A DNA stretch of 64,000 nucleotides from positions 186,001 through 250,000 of the forward strand of contig JAMRYE010000005.1 of the NCBI GenBank assembly GCA_024082115.1, in the 5' to 3' direction. Below the pieces are notes generated by a model. It searched no databases and had not been told where the DNA came from. It was given only the letters and a program-made list of their open reading frames with translations. Shown piece after piece: positions 32,723-43,748 of this stretch. Source of the DNA: Rhinocladiella similis. Taxonomy: Eukaryota; Ascomycota; Eurotiomycetes; Chaetothyriales; Herpotrichiellaceae. The translations under genes were made by a program, and so were the position numbers. Within the stretch, counting starts at the first letter, position 1. The number at the start of each line of letters is the position of its first letter.

Positions 32723-32800
32723 AAGAAGGATGGCCACGGTAGCAGTCTACGATCTACATTTTTCGAGTCGCGTGGATGTACTAGAAGAAGCGACAGTAGA
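32723..32800 (+). repeat. Possible degenerate copy 3 of HNH gene 3' segment
   Basis: Bases from AAGAAGGATGGCCACGGT to TTCGAGTCGCGTGG match, in order, the DEKKMATV and FESRG parts of copies 1 and 2, with scrambled sequence between. No open frame is preserved. The match is short and was made by eye. Confidence 0.4.
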
Positions 32801-32866
32801 AGATGATTAAAAAAATATATCTGTATGCCACAGTTTGTCTCTGTATGATTAGATGATTTCATGAAT

Positions 32867-32870
<4 letters not shown>

Positions 32871-32940
<70 letters not shown>
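32871..32940. repeat. (CT)35 microsatellite
   Basis: About 35 uninterrupted CT units, read as (GA)n on the minus strand, where it lies ~150-220 nt beyond the myosin stop codon, in the presumed 3' UTR. The Arg-Glu repeat ORF it creates is an artefact. Confidence 0.97.
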
Positions 32941-32944
<4 letters not shown>

Positions 32945-33090
32945 CCTCGACTCTATTCGTGCGTGGATTGTGTGGAATGAGGTATCCGTTATGTAAAACA
33001 TTGTAAAAGACATCATCATGCTGCTATGACGAGAAAAACCAAAAAGAACCCCCCGACCGAAGAATCGAGAATCGAGAATCTTCGCAATTA

Positions 33091-36000
33091 TCAAGCAGCT
33101 TCAGTATCACTAATAGCTCCATCAGGTACCACGGCCCCTTCTTGTTGAGCCATGGCTTGAGCCGACACGATCTCTGCAAGGCGTTTGAGTCGAGGTGTTT
33201 GTAGCCCTGTTAACAAAAAGTCAGCATGTGTCAATGCGGTGTGATTTCTCTCAAAACTTACATGAAGGAGTATACGTCTCCAAAGCGGTGATGACTCTCG
33301 GTTCGGCAATCTCGTATGGTCCACTATCTTCCATGTCGACGGGAGCCAAGAGGAGAACGTCACCCTTCTCTGTGACTCTCGAAGCCACGGCCTTCATGAT
33401 CTCACCGTTGATGGGTTGTTCGTAGTCCGCGACAAGATATTGATTCAGCAGTTTCTGGATCTGATTGGGAGAGAGCATCCAGCAAATGTCCTGGATGATC
33501 TCGATGTCGTTCAACGTGGCCTTCTTCAGCTGCAGAAGTTTGGTGGCCTGCATGAGATGTTCGAGTTGCAGGGTTCCTTCAGGCATGTCGTGGCTCTTGC
33601 ACCATTCTTCGATCCGGGTGATGTTGTAGTTGATCTGGAGGCCACGCTTCCAAGACAAGAAATTGCGACGCATCAAGAGGTCATTGAACGCCGTGACTCC
33701 GACCAGTCGAAGAAGTTCGGTGACTGTTTGCGTGATGATGGAATCTTCAAGGTAGTATGCCTTCATGGCTTTGAAGACGTTGTTCAACAAACTCAACAAG
33801 TTGTCCATGCTGTATGCTGGCGTGTTGTTGGATGGAAGCAGCTTGCCGAGGAAACGGTTGCTCTCGTTCGTGACGAAACCAGGGAGGGATTGTGATTCGA
33901 TGATTGCAGGTACGATCATCTTGTGTAACTTCTTCTTCAACACCTTCATCCAAGTATGATAGATGTTGAACTCCAAACTTTCCAAATCATGCTTGACAAT
34001 TTCAAGCAAGCGGTCGTATTCGTAGTTGTCAGTCTTTTGGGCTTCGTACCAATCTTCGGCCAGGAAGACAAACGAAAGCATTTCGTGGACGTTGGACAAC
34101 CAGAACGCGCCCGGGTTGATGGCCTCGTCGCCGTCGTGTTGCATGACTTCCTGCTGGATAGATTGCATCACATTGGCAAGGAACCGCTCGGACTCTTTGA
34201 CAAACCCATTGTTCCACATCTCAGAAGTAACCAAGTTGATGAGGTAAGATGGGAACAACACCTCCTTGTCTGTAGGAGGAGGATTGGCTCCTGGCTGAGG
34301 GATCTTGATGCCACGGATGAGACCCATGGTGACTTCTTCGTTGAGTTCTTCTTCTTGAGCAAGCAGATTCTCAAGCTCCATCTCGACACCGTCGAGGCCA
34401 GGATGGAACGTGGAACCAGACAACGTCTTTGCATGAGTGTCTAGAGCCATTGAAACAGGACGGGCACTGAAGGCACCACTGTAGCGATCAGTCTCGACAC
34501 GTTCAGCGGCTCCAGCACTGCGCCTCTTCAAAGGCTTCTTGGATGAAACGAGGTTGATGAGGCCATTGGCGGGTGGGACTCCATTGGCGTACTCGCCATT
34601 CACGCCATTCGGGGCAACTGGTGGTGGAGCTCTTCTTGCCATCTCAAGCTGATCCTGAAGTTCATTGATCTGCTGGCGAAGAGTGCCTCTCTCATTGTCG
34701 TGCGTCGAGACGGCTTGTCGCAGTTTCTCCAACTCAGCATTAGAAGACTGCAGGGACTCTCGAAGTTTACGGTCCTCATCTTGTAATCGCTTCGCGTTAC
34801 CCATCTGTTCATCGTGGCTGGCTTGCAGTTTCGCATGCTCTTCTTCGAGGGCGCTCAAGCGGGCAGCAATAATGCCAGCTTGATTGGCCTCCGTCTGTAG
34901 CTCTCGTGATCGGGTTTCCAACGCATTGTGTCGTGATCGCCAGGACTTCAATTGACCTTCGTAATTCTCCAACTGTGAGACGAGTGATTTGTTTTCTCGT
35001 TTGATCGCGCCAAGGGACTGAGTTAGCTCGACGACCTTGTTCTCGAGCTTGTATGAGATTTGTTTAAGATCTCGAGCTTCCTCGCGAATCTTCTTGTAGT
35101 CGCGTCTGGCTGTCTTACCACGCCACAGATTTTGTACAATAACAACCTTTCTCCGATGCTGTCTCCAGGCGCGTAATGACCGCCACGAGCGGAAAGCTCT
35201 TTGGATCTTGATTGCAGCATCACCAATGCGCTTCTCAAGAATATTCCTTCTGCAGAGGTAACCCTTCGCTACCGACTCGAACAAGACCAGGTCACTTCTG
35301 ACTTGATTGAAATTCTTGCGAGCTTTGTGACCACGCCAGATACGTTGAAGATCAGTGGCTGCCTTGGTCTGTCTGGTTTCCTCGGCTCTGCGTCTGGCGA
35401 GGAAGGCCCTGGTCGCAGCCTGAAAGTCGAGTATAGATTGTCGTGCATCCAGGTACTTGTGGCGGTAGTACTTTGCACGCAAATTCTTCTGAATCATGAT
35501 GGCACATTCCTTGAGTCGAGCTGAACGGAGGTTTTCCAAGAATGCCAACATGCCCGCGCGGAAGAAGATCTTGGTAAGACCAAGCTGGTATTTTTCCCCC
35601 CTTTCGTGGGCTTTCGTGCCCAGAGCTTTGACCAGAATATTCTGTGCCATCTGTCGGATTTCAGTGGTCCATTCTGAGGACCGACAAAGCATGTAGTATC
35701 GCAAGGCGAACTCTTCGTACGTCCATCTGGTAGGATAACCGGCAGTACTGATGCGAACGGTTTCCAATACACCGCAAGCTCGGAGCTGCGACAATACCAT
35801 AGGGCCCTCAAACTTCCAAGATTCTTTGGCTTCGTTAGGCTTGATGCAACGGATGTAGTGGGCATCTGTTGAATTAATAGTCTGCATGAGCTCAATGAGT
35901 GAGCTCTTGAAAATCCCTCCAAGCGTGGGCTTGCGGTTAACAGCAACGCCCATGCGGCGTCCGCCACCCGTGGCAACAGTTTTGGAGCTTGTTTGAGCAC

Positions 36001-37864
36001 TGTCTTTGTCTCGTACTGCGGCAGCGACGTCCAAAACTTCAGTCAAGAATGTGTTTGAAGACTTCTTAAGCACTTCCATCTGTTCGTCCGGAACAGTGTC
36101 TCGATTCTTGTCGATGAAGCCATCAGATTCATACGTGACATCCAGGGCGTAATGGCAGACTGTAAAGGAAGACTTGCCGAATCGAGGCTTCTTGTAGAAT
36201 TTCTGCTTGTCAACAGCGAAGTGGTGGTGCAATTTGATGACGAACTGCTCGTCCGTGCCCATGGGAAGCCTCGATTCTTCGTCCAAAAGTGACAAGATAC
36301 CAAGTTTCCCTTCGATGAGATCAATACAGGGCTGGTTATCCGAGAAGTCGATGAAGGTCCAGTCAATCTGCTCCCGCATATACTCTTCCTGCTCGAGCTT
36401 GAAAACGTGCTGATTAAACTCTTGTTGCAATTTCTCGTTGGCATAATTGATGCAGAACTGTTCGAAAGAGTTTTTGGCGAAGTGCTCAAATCCGTAGATA
36501 TCGAGCACGCCGATGAAAGTGCTAACTCGCTGCAGAACATCATCCGTTGCCAACCCATGATTAATGGTGTCTACCAACCAGTCAAACAGGCTCGAGTAGA
36601 TGAATTTGGCAACCGAATCTCGGACCACGGTAGCTTGTTGTTGAGTGAGATTCGACGTGATCTTCTCTCCTCTTGTAATCAGCTGCTTCTTCACGATCCA
36701 CTTGGCGAAGTCACCAGCATCAATTCCGAGGATACTGCAAGCTTGTACCAATGCCGGCTCGGAGGAGGAGAGCGAAGAGTCCGATCGTGTCGCTGTGATT
36801 TTGATGTTACCAATATGCAGCAGAGCAGCAAGAATGCGGAAGATTTCTCTCTGAGTGGCTTCGGAGACGTTGATCGTGGTCAATGACTTTCTCGTGGCCG
36901 CAAATTCAGCCGCATCGTCGACACCATCGATCCAAGGCTCATTGCCTTGATTCAGGTAGTCGAACTCTTCCACAGAGACGAGACCAAGCTCCTGTTTCTC
37001 TTCGGCAGTCGCCCCAGCGACTAACTGGTAGAAGATATGGTAGTTTCTTTCCTTGAGCGGTTGGAAAACTAGACGTGACCGTTCGAGGAGATAGGTCCTG
37101 ATCCTGGCACCAATGATGTCGGTGTTCTTGTCAAACATGATCTCAATGTACTTTCCGAATCTTGAAGAGTTGTCATTTCTCGTGGTCTTTGCGTTACCAA
37201 AGGCTTCCATCACAGGATTTGTGGCAAGAATTTGTTCTTCAGTCTCGCTGATGGCATCAGCCCGTGATTTTTTGCCCTTACTGACTTGTCCGGGAGCTCC
37301 GCGGGTTGCAAAGTAGCGCATAATGTACTTTGCGCTGACAGTTTTACCCGCGCCAGACTCGCCCGATACCACGACGGTCTGGTTTCGATTGTCCCGTAAC
37401 ATGTCGGTGTAAGATTCTTCCGCAATGGCGAACAGATGGGGCGCCTGCGATGCTCTTTGCTTGCCGGCATAGACCTGGACCATCTGCGGAACATAGAGAG
37501 AGTCGACACGTGCGAAGGGGTTCGTGGCTATCAGCACGATGCCACTGTATGTGTAGATTTCTTTCTGCGCGTACCGCAGTTTGATGGCCTGTAAGATGGC
37601 CGGCTCGTTCAAATGCGACAGGTTCGTCAAGTCTTCGGCGGCTTCGAACATGGGAGGGTTCATAAGAGGTGGCAGGGAGGCATGTGTGGTATCGGACAAG
37701 GCCTCCTCAGTGGTTTCGACCGTCTGTTTGGAGTCATCGGAGAGGCTGAAGACGAGGGCGATTTTTCCATCTCCCAAAGACTTCTTCTCGGCCAGTTCAC
37801 CGGGAACAAAGCCCTCGGCCTGGTTGGGGAACCAGGCCCGGGTGCCAACCTCCCAGCTGGCCAT
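33091..37864 (-). CDS. MYO2: Class V myosin heavy chain
   Basis: Minus-strand exons 33262-37864 and 33091-33206 flank a 55-nt GTAAGT...ACAG intron with GCTGAC; the product is 1572 aa, normal for fungal myosin V (yeast Myo2, Aspergillus MyoE). The start is the ATG at MASWEVGTRAWFPN; the in-frame TTG upstream is not credible. The motor domain holds the P-loop GESGAGKT (~168-175), NDNSSRFGKYI and the DIYGFEHF block. It is followed by six IQ motifs (from ~770; for example IQRAFRSWRSLR), a coiled coil (~930-1080) and a DIL cargo-binding domain near the C-terminus. The protein carries vesicles and organelles along actin to hyphal tips and septa. The second exon encodes only the last ~38 residues (LQTPRLKRLAEIVSAQ). 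Confidence 0.97.
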
Positions 37865-39020
37865 GGTTGGCAAAGGTGCTGGTCGTGTACAAGGCAATCT
37901 CAACTATTGGGAGCGAGTGCAGCCATGAAGTCGACGGACAGGGAGGGAGTCTAGAATACGTGTCAACGAGGGCCTGTTGGGTCTTGGGTGAAGTGGGTGG
38001 TACAGATGAACTGACTGACGAAGAGAACGATGGGTGAAGTCGTCGTCAGTGTACGGCGATGAATGTTGATGGACGGTGGCTTGTTTGGTGCTTTGCTGGT
38101 GGCCGTGATCTTCTTCGGTCAGAAAGTCTTCAGGGACTTTGACGCGACTCCAGGCACGACGCTTAGCCACTTCGAAACAGCGAACTAGTTCAGCCCCTAG
38201 AAATTGTCCCGAGCCCCCTGAGTTAAGCACCTACTACGGAGAACAATGTTATTATTACCACCAAACAATTTCTGCAAGGTCAAGGGTCGTCGTTATTAGT
38301 TACTACGCAGTACGGAGTGCTGAGTATATCATCAACTCACTGCCAGAAGTGCATTTCTGGAGATGGTGGCATCGTTCGCGCCTCACGTGGTTGTCAAGGT
38401 ACTCACTTACAGTACTCCTCCTCAATCTTAGCAGTGACAATTGCCTCGTGGGTTACGGAGAAGCCGTACTTAGTACTGTGCCGTGCGGAAGAGGCAGATC
38501 TATCAACACGTTGGCCTGAAGTGATCGCCCCTCCTTTTGACATGGAGGAGCCACCTTCGAGTCCTGGCGTTCTTTAGCAACATCATGCCCACAGCCACTT
38601 GTATGGAATTGCAATCTTTGGTACGGAGTACCGAGTGTGAATAGTACGCCATACGGGTTAACATGTTATTATGATTGTGCTTGCAACTAAATACAGGAGC
38701 TCTATTCCGTAGTAAGTACTAAATTTTGCCAATACTCGTAGGGATTGCTGCGGCGTGTGTGCGATTTTGCTTGAACGCCATGTAAATTGACTAATTGAAA
38801 GGACCGCCCGTGGCTTGGGAATCCAGCCGTTTCTCTCCATGATTATGGGATCACTCATCCCCAGCATTTCAAACGCCCAGTATGCTCGAAGCGGGCCAGT
38901 ATGGAGTCTGTGTCTGCAGAATAGAAAAACCATGTCTTGCCCCAAGTACTGCTGCTTTCCCACACAACCCGACCAGAGATCGATGAGTCTAACGCGTGAC
39001 TATTCCCGTATTAACCCCTT
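37865..39020. other. Non-coding interval upstream of myosin V gene
   Basis: Promoter and leader of the myosin gene plus the 3' UTR of Nap1. Contains TACGGAGT-type motifs at 38311 and 38622 (the latter the full dyad GGTACGGAGTACC). No gene seen. Confidence 0.45.
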
Positions 39021-40419
39021 CTACTGATTCTTGCATTCTGAGGCTTGTTGGGATCGGGGCTTACCACCCTCCTCCTCGTCTTCGTCGTCAGACTCGGCCT
39101 CTTCCTCGTCTTCGTCATCTTCGTCATCCTCGTCGTCGAACTCGGCATCCTCGGCATCGTCAAACTCTTCGAAGGCCAATGCCTCTCCAGTGAACCAATC
39201 AATCGCCCGGGGAATGAGCTTCTCTTTGATGTCCTCGCCGAGCTGATAGTCAAGCTCAAGTCTCTCTTCAATGTCGGATGCGACGTCGTCTTCGTCCGTT
39301 GGGGCTGCAGGGGGGGCAAAGAAGTTGAAGAAGGACTCGGTAGGAACGGTCTTTTTGATGACTCGAGTCTGCTTGGTATCTAGTACACAGTCAGTACATA
39401 TAAGTGGCACTCAGGGGGGGGACATACTCTTGTTTCTCTGCTTCTTGCTCTCAACTCGGACGGTAAGGTCCTTACCGGCCTTCCAGTCAATGGTATCGCC
39501 CTCAGCGTGATCGTAGATGAAGTCACCGCCGTAGCCACTCTCCTCTCGGTAGAAGTACGTCTTGGTGATGGTCTTGTTCGTGAAGAAGTCATTGGGAGCA
39601 AATTCAAAGATCAGGCGGAAGCCGGGCCGATCGAGATACTCCATCCGGATATCTGTCAACGATCGAAGAGCTTCTTCGTCACGATCGGTGATAAGCTCGG
39701 CAAGAGAAATCTGGTTCTTCATCGCTGAGAGCCAGAATTCTGGGATACCTTTCATGTCTTCGGCAGGAGCCGCTTCTTCTTTGTCCTCTTCCTGCTCGTC
39801 CTCTTCGTCCTCCTCTGGCTTGCCAGCGGTCACCTCTTCCTCTGTTGGCTCGGTTTCTCCATTGACAATGGCAGCTCGCTTCTCATACAATGGCGTGAAT
39901 TTCGCAAAGTACTTTTTCTCAAGTTGTAGGACTTCTTCTTGGAATTCCGCCTCCAACTTGGCGTGGTCTTTCTGGATGCCTTTCAGGCCGGTGACACGGC
40001 GACGGACTACGGGAGGTAAGGACTCGATGTATCCAGACGAACGGCCGACAAGTGTGGAGAGCTTATTCTGCATGATGGAGACAAGTGCAGGGTTGGAAGC
40101 AAATATGCTCGCAGTAGCGCGGTCAAGATCCTCTGAGAGCGGTCAACTAACTGCCCGAGTCTCGACTTCATGAAATGCTCACCTTCAGGGATGTCACCTA
40201 TCGTAGGTGCTTGAGCGTGGGAAGAGATGGGCGCATTTGACGCGGGTGCTAGAAAATTGTGAGCGGTAGACGCGCAATCGGGTGGAAGGATATACTGTTT
40301 TGGGGGGTTCTGAGTCGAAGTTCATGTTAGCATATGATGATACATAAATCAAGACTGGGGCGAGACAGAAGGGCAACTTACGGAGCGGTGACATTGCGTC
40401 CCTTGGGAATGTCAGCCAT
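39021..40419 (-). CDS. NAP1: Nucleosome assembly protein Nap1
   Basis: Five minus-strand exons: 40382-40419, 40296-40309 (only 14 nt), 40183-40248, 39428-40132 and 39021-39379; sum 1182 nt, product 393 aa. The joined start reads MADIPKGRNVTAPTPQNTP and runs into SSHAQAPTIGDIPE, the usual fungal Nap1 N-terminus, which validates the micro-exon. The core has the Nap family dimerisation helix and domain (YIESLPPVVRRRVTGLKGIQ, IPEFWLSAMKNQ, FFTNKTITKTYFY, ESFFNFFAPP). The tail is highly acidic with Asp/Glu runs. Nap1 is a histone H2A-H2B chaperone that shuttles between cytoplasm and nucleus and links to cell-cycle control. Confidence 0.96.
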
Positions 40420-40985
40420 CTTGCTTGAGACTTCGGTCAGGATTGTGTTGTGATGATAGAATGAGAGAGAGAAGCAAAGAGTTGGGAATCTGGTGGGATG
40501 AAGAAAATGGCTTTGCACGCGAAATTTCGATTGGACGCAGCGAGCAACCGCAGCCAGAACATCATTTTCTCGCCGCCCTAAGACTACCCATAAACACGCT
40601 AGTCCTTTTTGGTATCTACCCCAGCACTGCCATCTTGATCTTAAACACGCAGTAGCGAATTCAACAAATTACAATTGATATATTCTATACGCATCGAAGC
40701 CCAGGTAGAGTAATTTCTTTGCACACTGTCACTCAATCATCATGGCTAGGTCTTACAGGTTGTTCAATCCCTCGAGCACAATTGTTGAGAGTACGGACCA
40801 CGGGATGGATTCTGACGTAAAGCGTGTTTCATCTCGAGGACAGCGAATATAAATAATCATTTCTCAACTACTCGTACGGAGTATGCCATCTGTATCTGCT
40901 TGCCTAGCTATCGATTTCCCAAGCTGGAGAACACCCACACATCCCATCATCGCCTTTGATGTTTGTGGATCTCAATGGATATCGA
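40420..40985. other. Nap1 promoter region
   Basis: Non-coding; carries TACGGAGTA at 40875. Also holds the 3' UTR of the small secreted-protein gene to the right. Confidence 0.4.
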
Positions 40986-41772
40986 TTAGGTATATTGCCA
41001 TGCCGCAAAGATTTGAGAGCTGTCGATTGCAATGGCATCAAAACCCAGACACTGAGATACATTTCCACGAGGCACTGTCGCATTTGCCATGTTTGCAAAC
41101 ACCTGCCATGTGTCCGACTCATCTGTTGGACATGCCATGAAGCCGTCCGATCCAAAAGCATCGATGGTGAGCCTGCCAAAAGGAGCTTGTGCATTCTTTG
41201 AATACCTGAATGGACAGAGAACGGACCCTGCTGGTCTGAACGCAGAGTGTGCTTCAGTGTAGCCGATTTCTCCGTTTCGGGCCAGGTAAATTTGTTGACC
41301 ACCTGGAACAACGACCGCCTGATTTGCCAGTCAATAGCTGCCATGACTCTCAACTGCCTAGACTTACCATGCTACAAAGAGAGAATACTGTTTCGTTCCC
41401 GGGCGGACATCCTCCGATCTGGTCTACCTCTGCCGGGCAGTATGCTAGTGTGTCGATCCCGAGCCAGAAGCGCAAGCCGGCAGCATTCATGCGGAGGTAA
41501 TCAAAAGGAGCTTCGCTATGAACAGCGACAACGGTGATGGGCATGGTGGGTGTGGTAATCGGCGAGACATGTGTAGATGTAGCAGTCGAACTAGACTTTG
41601 CGGTGCTGGTCGAGGCGGTTGTTCTGTGTGTTGAGGAGGTGCTGTTGGTGTAGCCACAATCGCCATAGCTAGACGGTGCTTTGGTGCAGAGTGAGGTGTT
41701 ATCTTGTAAACGTGGTGAGGCAAGAGTAACACCCGAAAACAGTGAGATGATCGTTAAGACGAGGGACCGCAT
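40986..41772 (-). CDS. Small secreted protein of the fungal 'IgE-binding protein' type
   Basis: Exons 41368-41772 and 40986-41318 are joined across a 49-nt GTAAGT...TCAG intron; the product is 245 aa. The start MRSLVLTIISLFSGVTLAS is a good signal peptide; two ATGs further upstream in frame would only add non-hydrophobic sequence. A Ser/Thr-rich linker (~residues 40-70) follows. The conserved domain then runs from PITVVAVHSEAPFDYLRMNAAG through YCPAEV...CPPGNETVF and, across the splice, AVVVPGGQQIYLARNGEIGYTEAHSA, ending CLGFDAIAID...AAWQYT. This pattern is that of widespread fungal secreted proteins annotated as IgE-binding-like. The cysteines are likely disulfide-bonded. Molecular function is unknown; cell-wall or secreted location is inferred. 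Confidence 0.88.
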
Positions 41773-42350
41773 TCTGAAGTGGATGCAGACCATGCGAAGG
41801 GTTAGGAGGGAGAGAAAAGAAACCATGAGCGGAACGAGAGAAGGTCTTGAAGAACAACATGAAGGTGTTGATTTGGAAGGAATTGTAGAAAATTCCAATA
41901 CCAGTGAGGAAGGAGTAGATGTGTCATGCCATCAACACGTTTCTCAACGGTCGCTCGCAGCTACCGGGTGGATTTTGTGTAACGTGGTAGACCAGGAGAA
42001 CGAGGAAGTACCAGGCATTCTATTTCGATTTCGATTTCAACTTCAGCCAGCATCCCGTCCCTGTCGGAATTCTCCCTCCCACACCATCTTAGTAGACAAA
42101 GATTGTTGCGTTGCAGGTGCACCATTGTTCCCGGCGTCGCAGTGTCGTTCCCGAACAGCCATACTAGGTAGTTTCACCCCATTCTTCGGATTCGATATCA
42201 CTTTTCTTACACGCCACGCGTCCATTATTTTGCTCCCCCTTTGAACATGACCTTTGTTAGGTTTGGGTGCGTGCAGCTTAGACGGCCCTCGTCATCGTAG
42301 GAACCGGACTTGGTCTCGTACGTGTGCCGTCGCGTTCGTACTCCCATACT
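41773..42350. other. Non-coding interval
   Basis: Promoter of the secreted-protein gene and 3' UTR of CCE1. The plus-strand open frame that crosses it is antisense to the secreted-protein gene and has no domain. Confidence 0.4.
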
Positions 42351-43340
42351 TCATGAGAGCCACCCTGACTCCATATCTACAGCATCTGCTCCCAAAGAGT
42401 CCAGACGCTGTCTGTTGTTCTGCCACTGAATCCATGCCAGACCTTGAAGAAAAGAGTCTGCCAGATCATCCAATTTCGAGATTTCTTTGCTCTGGCCCTT
42501 CTTCCCTCGCAGTTCTTTCTTCCATACTGAGACGAACTGTTGGGTAAAAGGTTGTAGAGTCGTGCTCACATCCACCTTCGAAGCTGGTGACGGATCCTCC
42601 AGAATGCTGCCTACCACATCGATTTTGGCGCTCTTGACTTCTCGCCCGGTCGCCTTTTTCTTCGAAGACTGCACAACCCGATCGGGTCCTTCAAGCCAAT
42701 AGCGATTGACTCGAGTAGGTAGCATCGATTCCACGTCCAGCTTGAGCTTTTCATTTTCGACCAAGGTCCGTAGAACGGCATAGAGCATACCCTCAAACAC
42801 ACCGACGCGGATGGTCCATTCAGGCACAGCGGCTCGACCACCAGAACGGAACCTTTGCCTCTCTATCAGTATCACATCTGGCTTGTATGTCTGCAGCATG
42901 TGCGTGATCAAAACGTAGGCGTGTTTTGCGTATTCGTCCGGTTCGAAAGACTCCTTCGCGGTGCTATCCAGGAGCGGTGGCGTTGCTCGTACATCCCCTT
43001 GCTGGACACCATCGGACTGATGAGATCCATCTGTGGATTTCTCCGCTGGTTTAGATACCGACAACCGACTCCACGACTGTAATGCTGGCGTCGCGTACAG
43101 AGCTGTGGCTTCTGGAGCTCTGGTCGCAGTGAAATGAGCATATGCGAGATTTCTTATGCCCATATCAATGCTCAGCAGGCTAAGTCGACCTTCATTGTAT
43201 TGCTTCTTGTTTGTGATTGCATTCCTGATGCCTTGCAGGCGTACCGCTTTCGTCCCTGAACATGGGGAGCCGATGGTCACTGCCACTCGATGCAACTTTT
43301 CCAACGTCAACGCTTCTAGCCATGTTTTCGGTGCGGTCAT
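42351..43340 (-). CDS. CCE1: Mitochondrial Holliday-junction resolvase, Cce1/Ydc2 family
   Basis: Single-exon frame of 329 aa. The N-terminus has a SAP-like DNA-binding segment (ALTLEKLHRVAVTIGSPCSG). The RNase-H-fold nuclease follows with the acidic metal-binding residues in place: D59 in LSIDMGIRNLAYA, E160 in ILIERQRFRSGG, and D291/D292/D295 in KLDDLADSFLQG. These correspond to the catalytic acids known in fungal Ydc2/Cce1. The enzyme resolves four-way DNA junctions in mitochondria and so supports mtDNA segregation. A Ser/Gln-rich insertion at ~95-135 probably forms a loop. No unusual feature otherwise. Confidence 0.93.
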   Translation of the reverse strand: MTAPKTWLEALTLEKLHRVAVTIGSPCSGTKAVRLQGIRNAITNKKQYNEGRLSLLSIDMGIRNLAYAHFTATRAPEATALYATPALQSWSRLSVSKPAEKSTDGSHQSDGVQQGDVRATPPLLDSTAKESFEPDEYAKHAYVLITHMLQTYKPDVILIERQRFRSGGRAAVPEWTIRVGVFEGMLYAVLRTLVENEKLKLDVESMLPTRVNRYWLEGPDRVVQSSKKKATGREVKSAKIDVVGSILEDPSPASKVDVSTTLQPFTQQFVSVWKKELRGKKGQSKEISKLDDLADSFLQGLAWIQWQNNRQRLDSLGADAVDMESGWLS

Positions 43341-43748
43341 TCCCCCGTTCGTTATCTTGTTCTCTGCCAGGGTTCCCTAACATGAATCCCGATGGAAGTG
43401 CTCCGGTGCACTCATCACGCTTTCAGCTACTCAAGAGACAAGATTGACGCTCTGTTGGTTCCAGGGGAGAAAACGCGTCGTTGTAGCGTGATCACGTGTT
43501 AACCACCTCAGAGCCTCGTCAGTCTACACGATGCAGCAGAGGTCAAGTATTCTCACCAGGATGCAGCAAGTCTGGGAATATTGATTCGTACAGTGTATTA
43601 AAGGTAGCAATGTCAAATGTCAAAGCCGAGTGTGTAATGTTACAAGACGCCGACCTCCGGAGCTATGTCCCAACAACGCCCTTTTCCTCGTCAAAAGCAA
43701 AGGGGGTATCTTCATCACCGGAATCCATCCTGTGCTAAAACCAAAAGT
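43341..43748. other. Intergenic spacer between CCE1 and TCP11-like gene
   Basis: Promoter of CCE1 and 3' UTR of the gene to the right; no other feature seen. Confidence 0.4.

Larger units (their letters stand above)
32618..33090. other. Convergent 3' region with simple repeat
   Basis: Lies between the HNH-related array and the 3' end of the myosin gene. Holds a TACGGAGTA motif (32674), the degenerate third repeat copy and the (CT)n microsatellite. No gene. Confidence 0.5.

Noticed and set aside
32849..33094. Arg-Glu repeat ORF on the minus strand
   Set aside because: Produced by the (GA)n microsatellite.
41681..42244. 187-codon plus-strand frame
   Set aside because: Antisense to the secreted-protein gene's first exon and promoter; no recognisable features.
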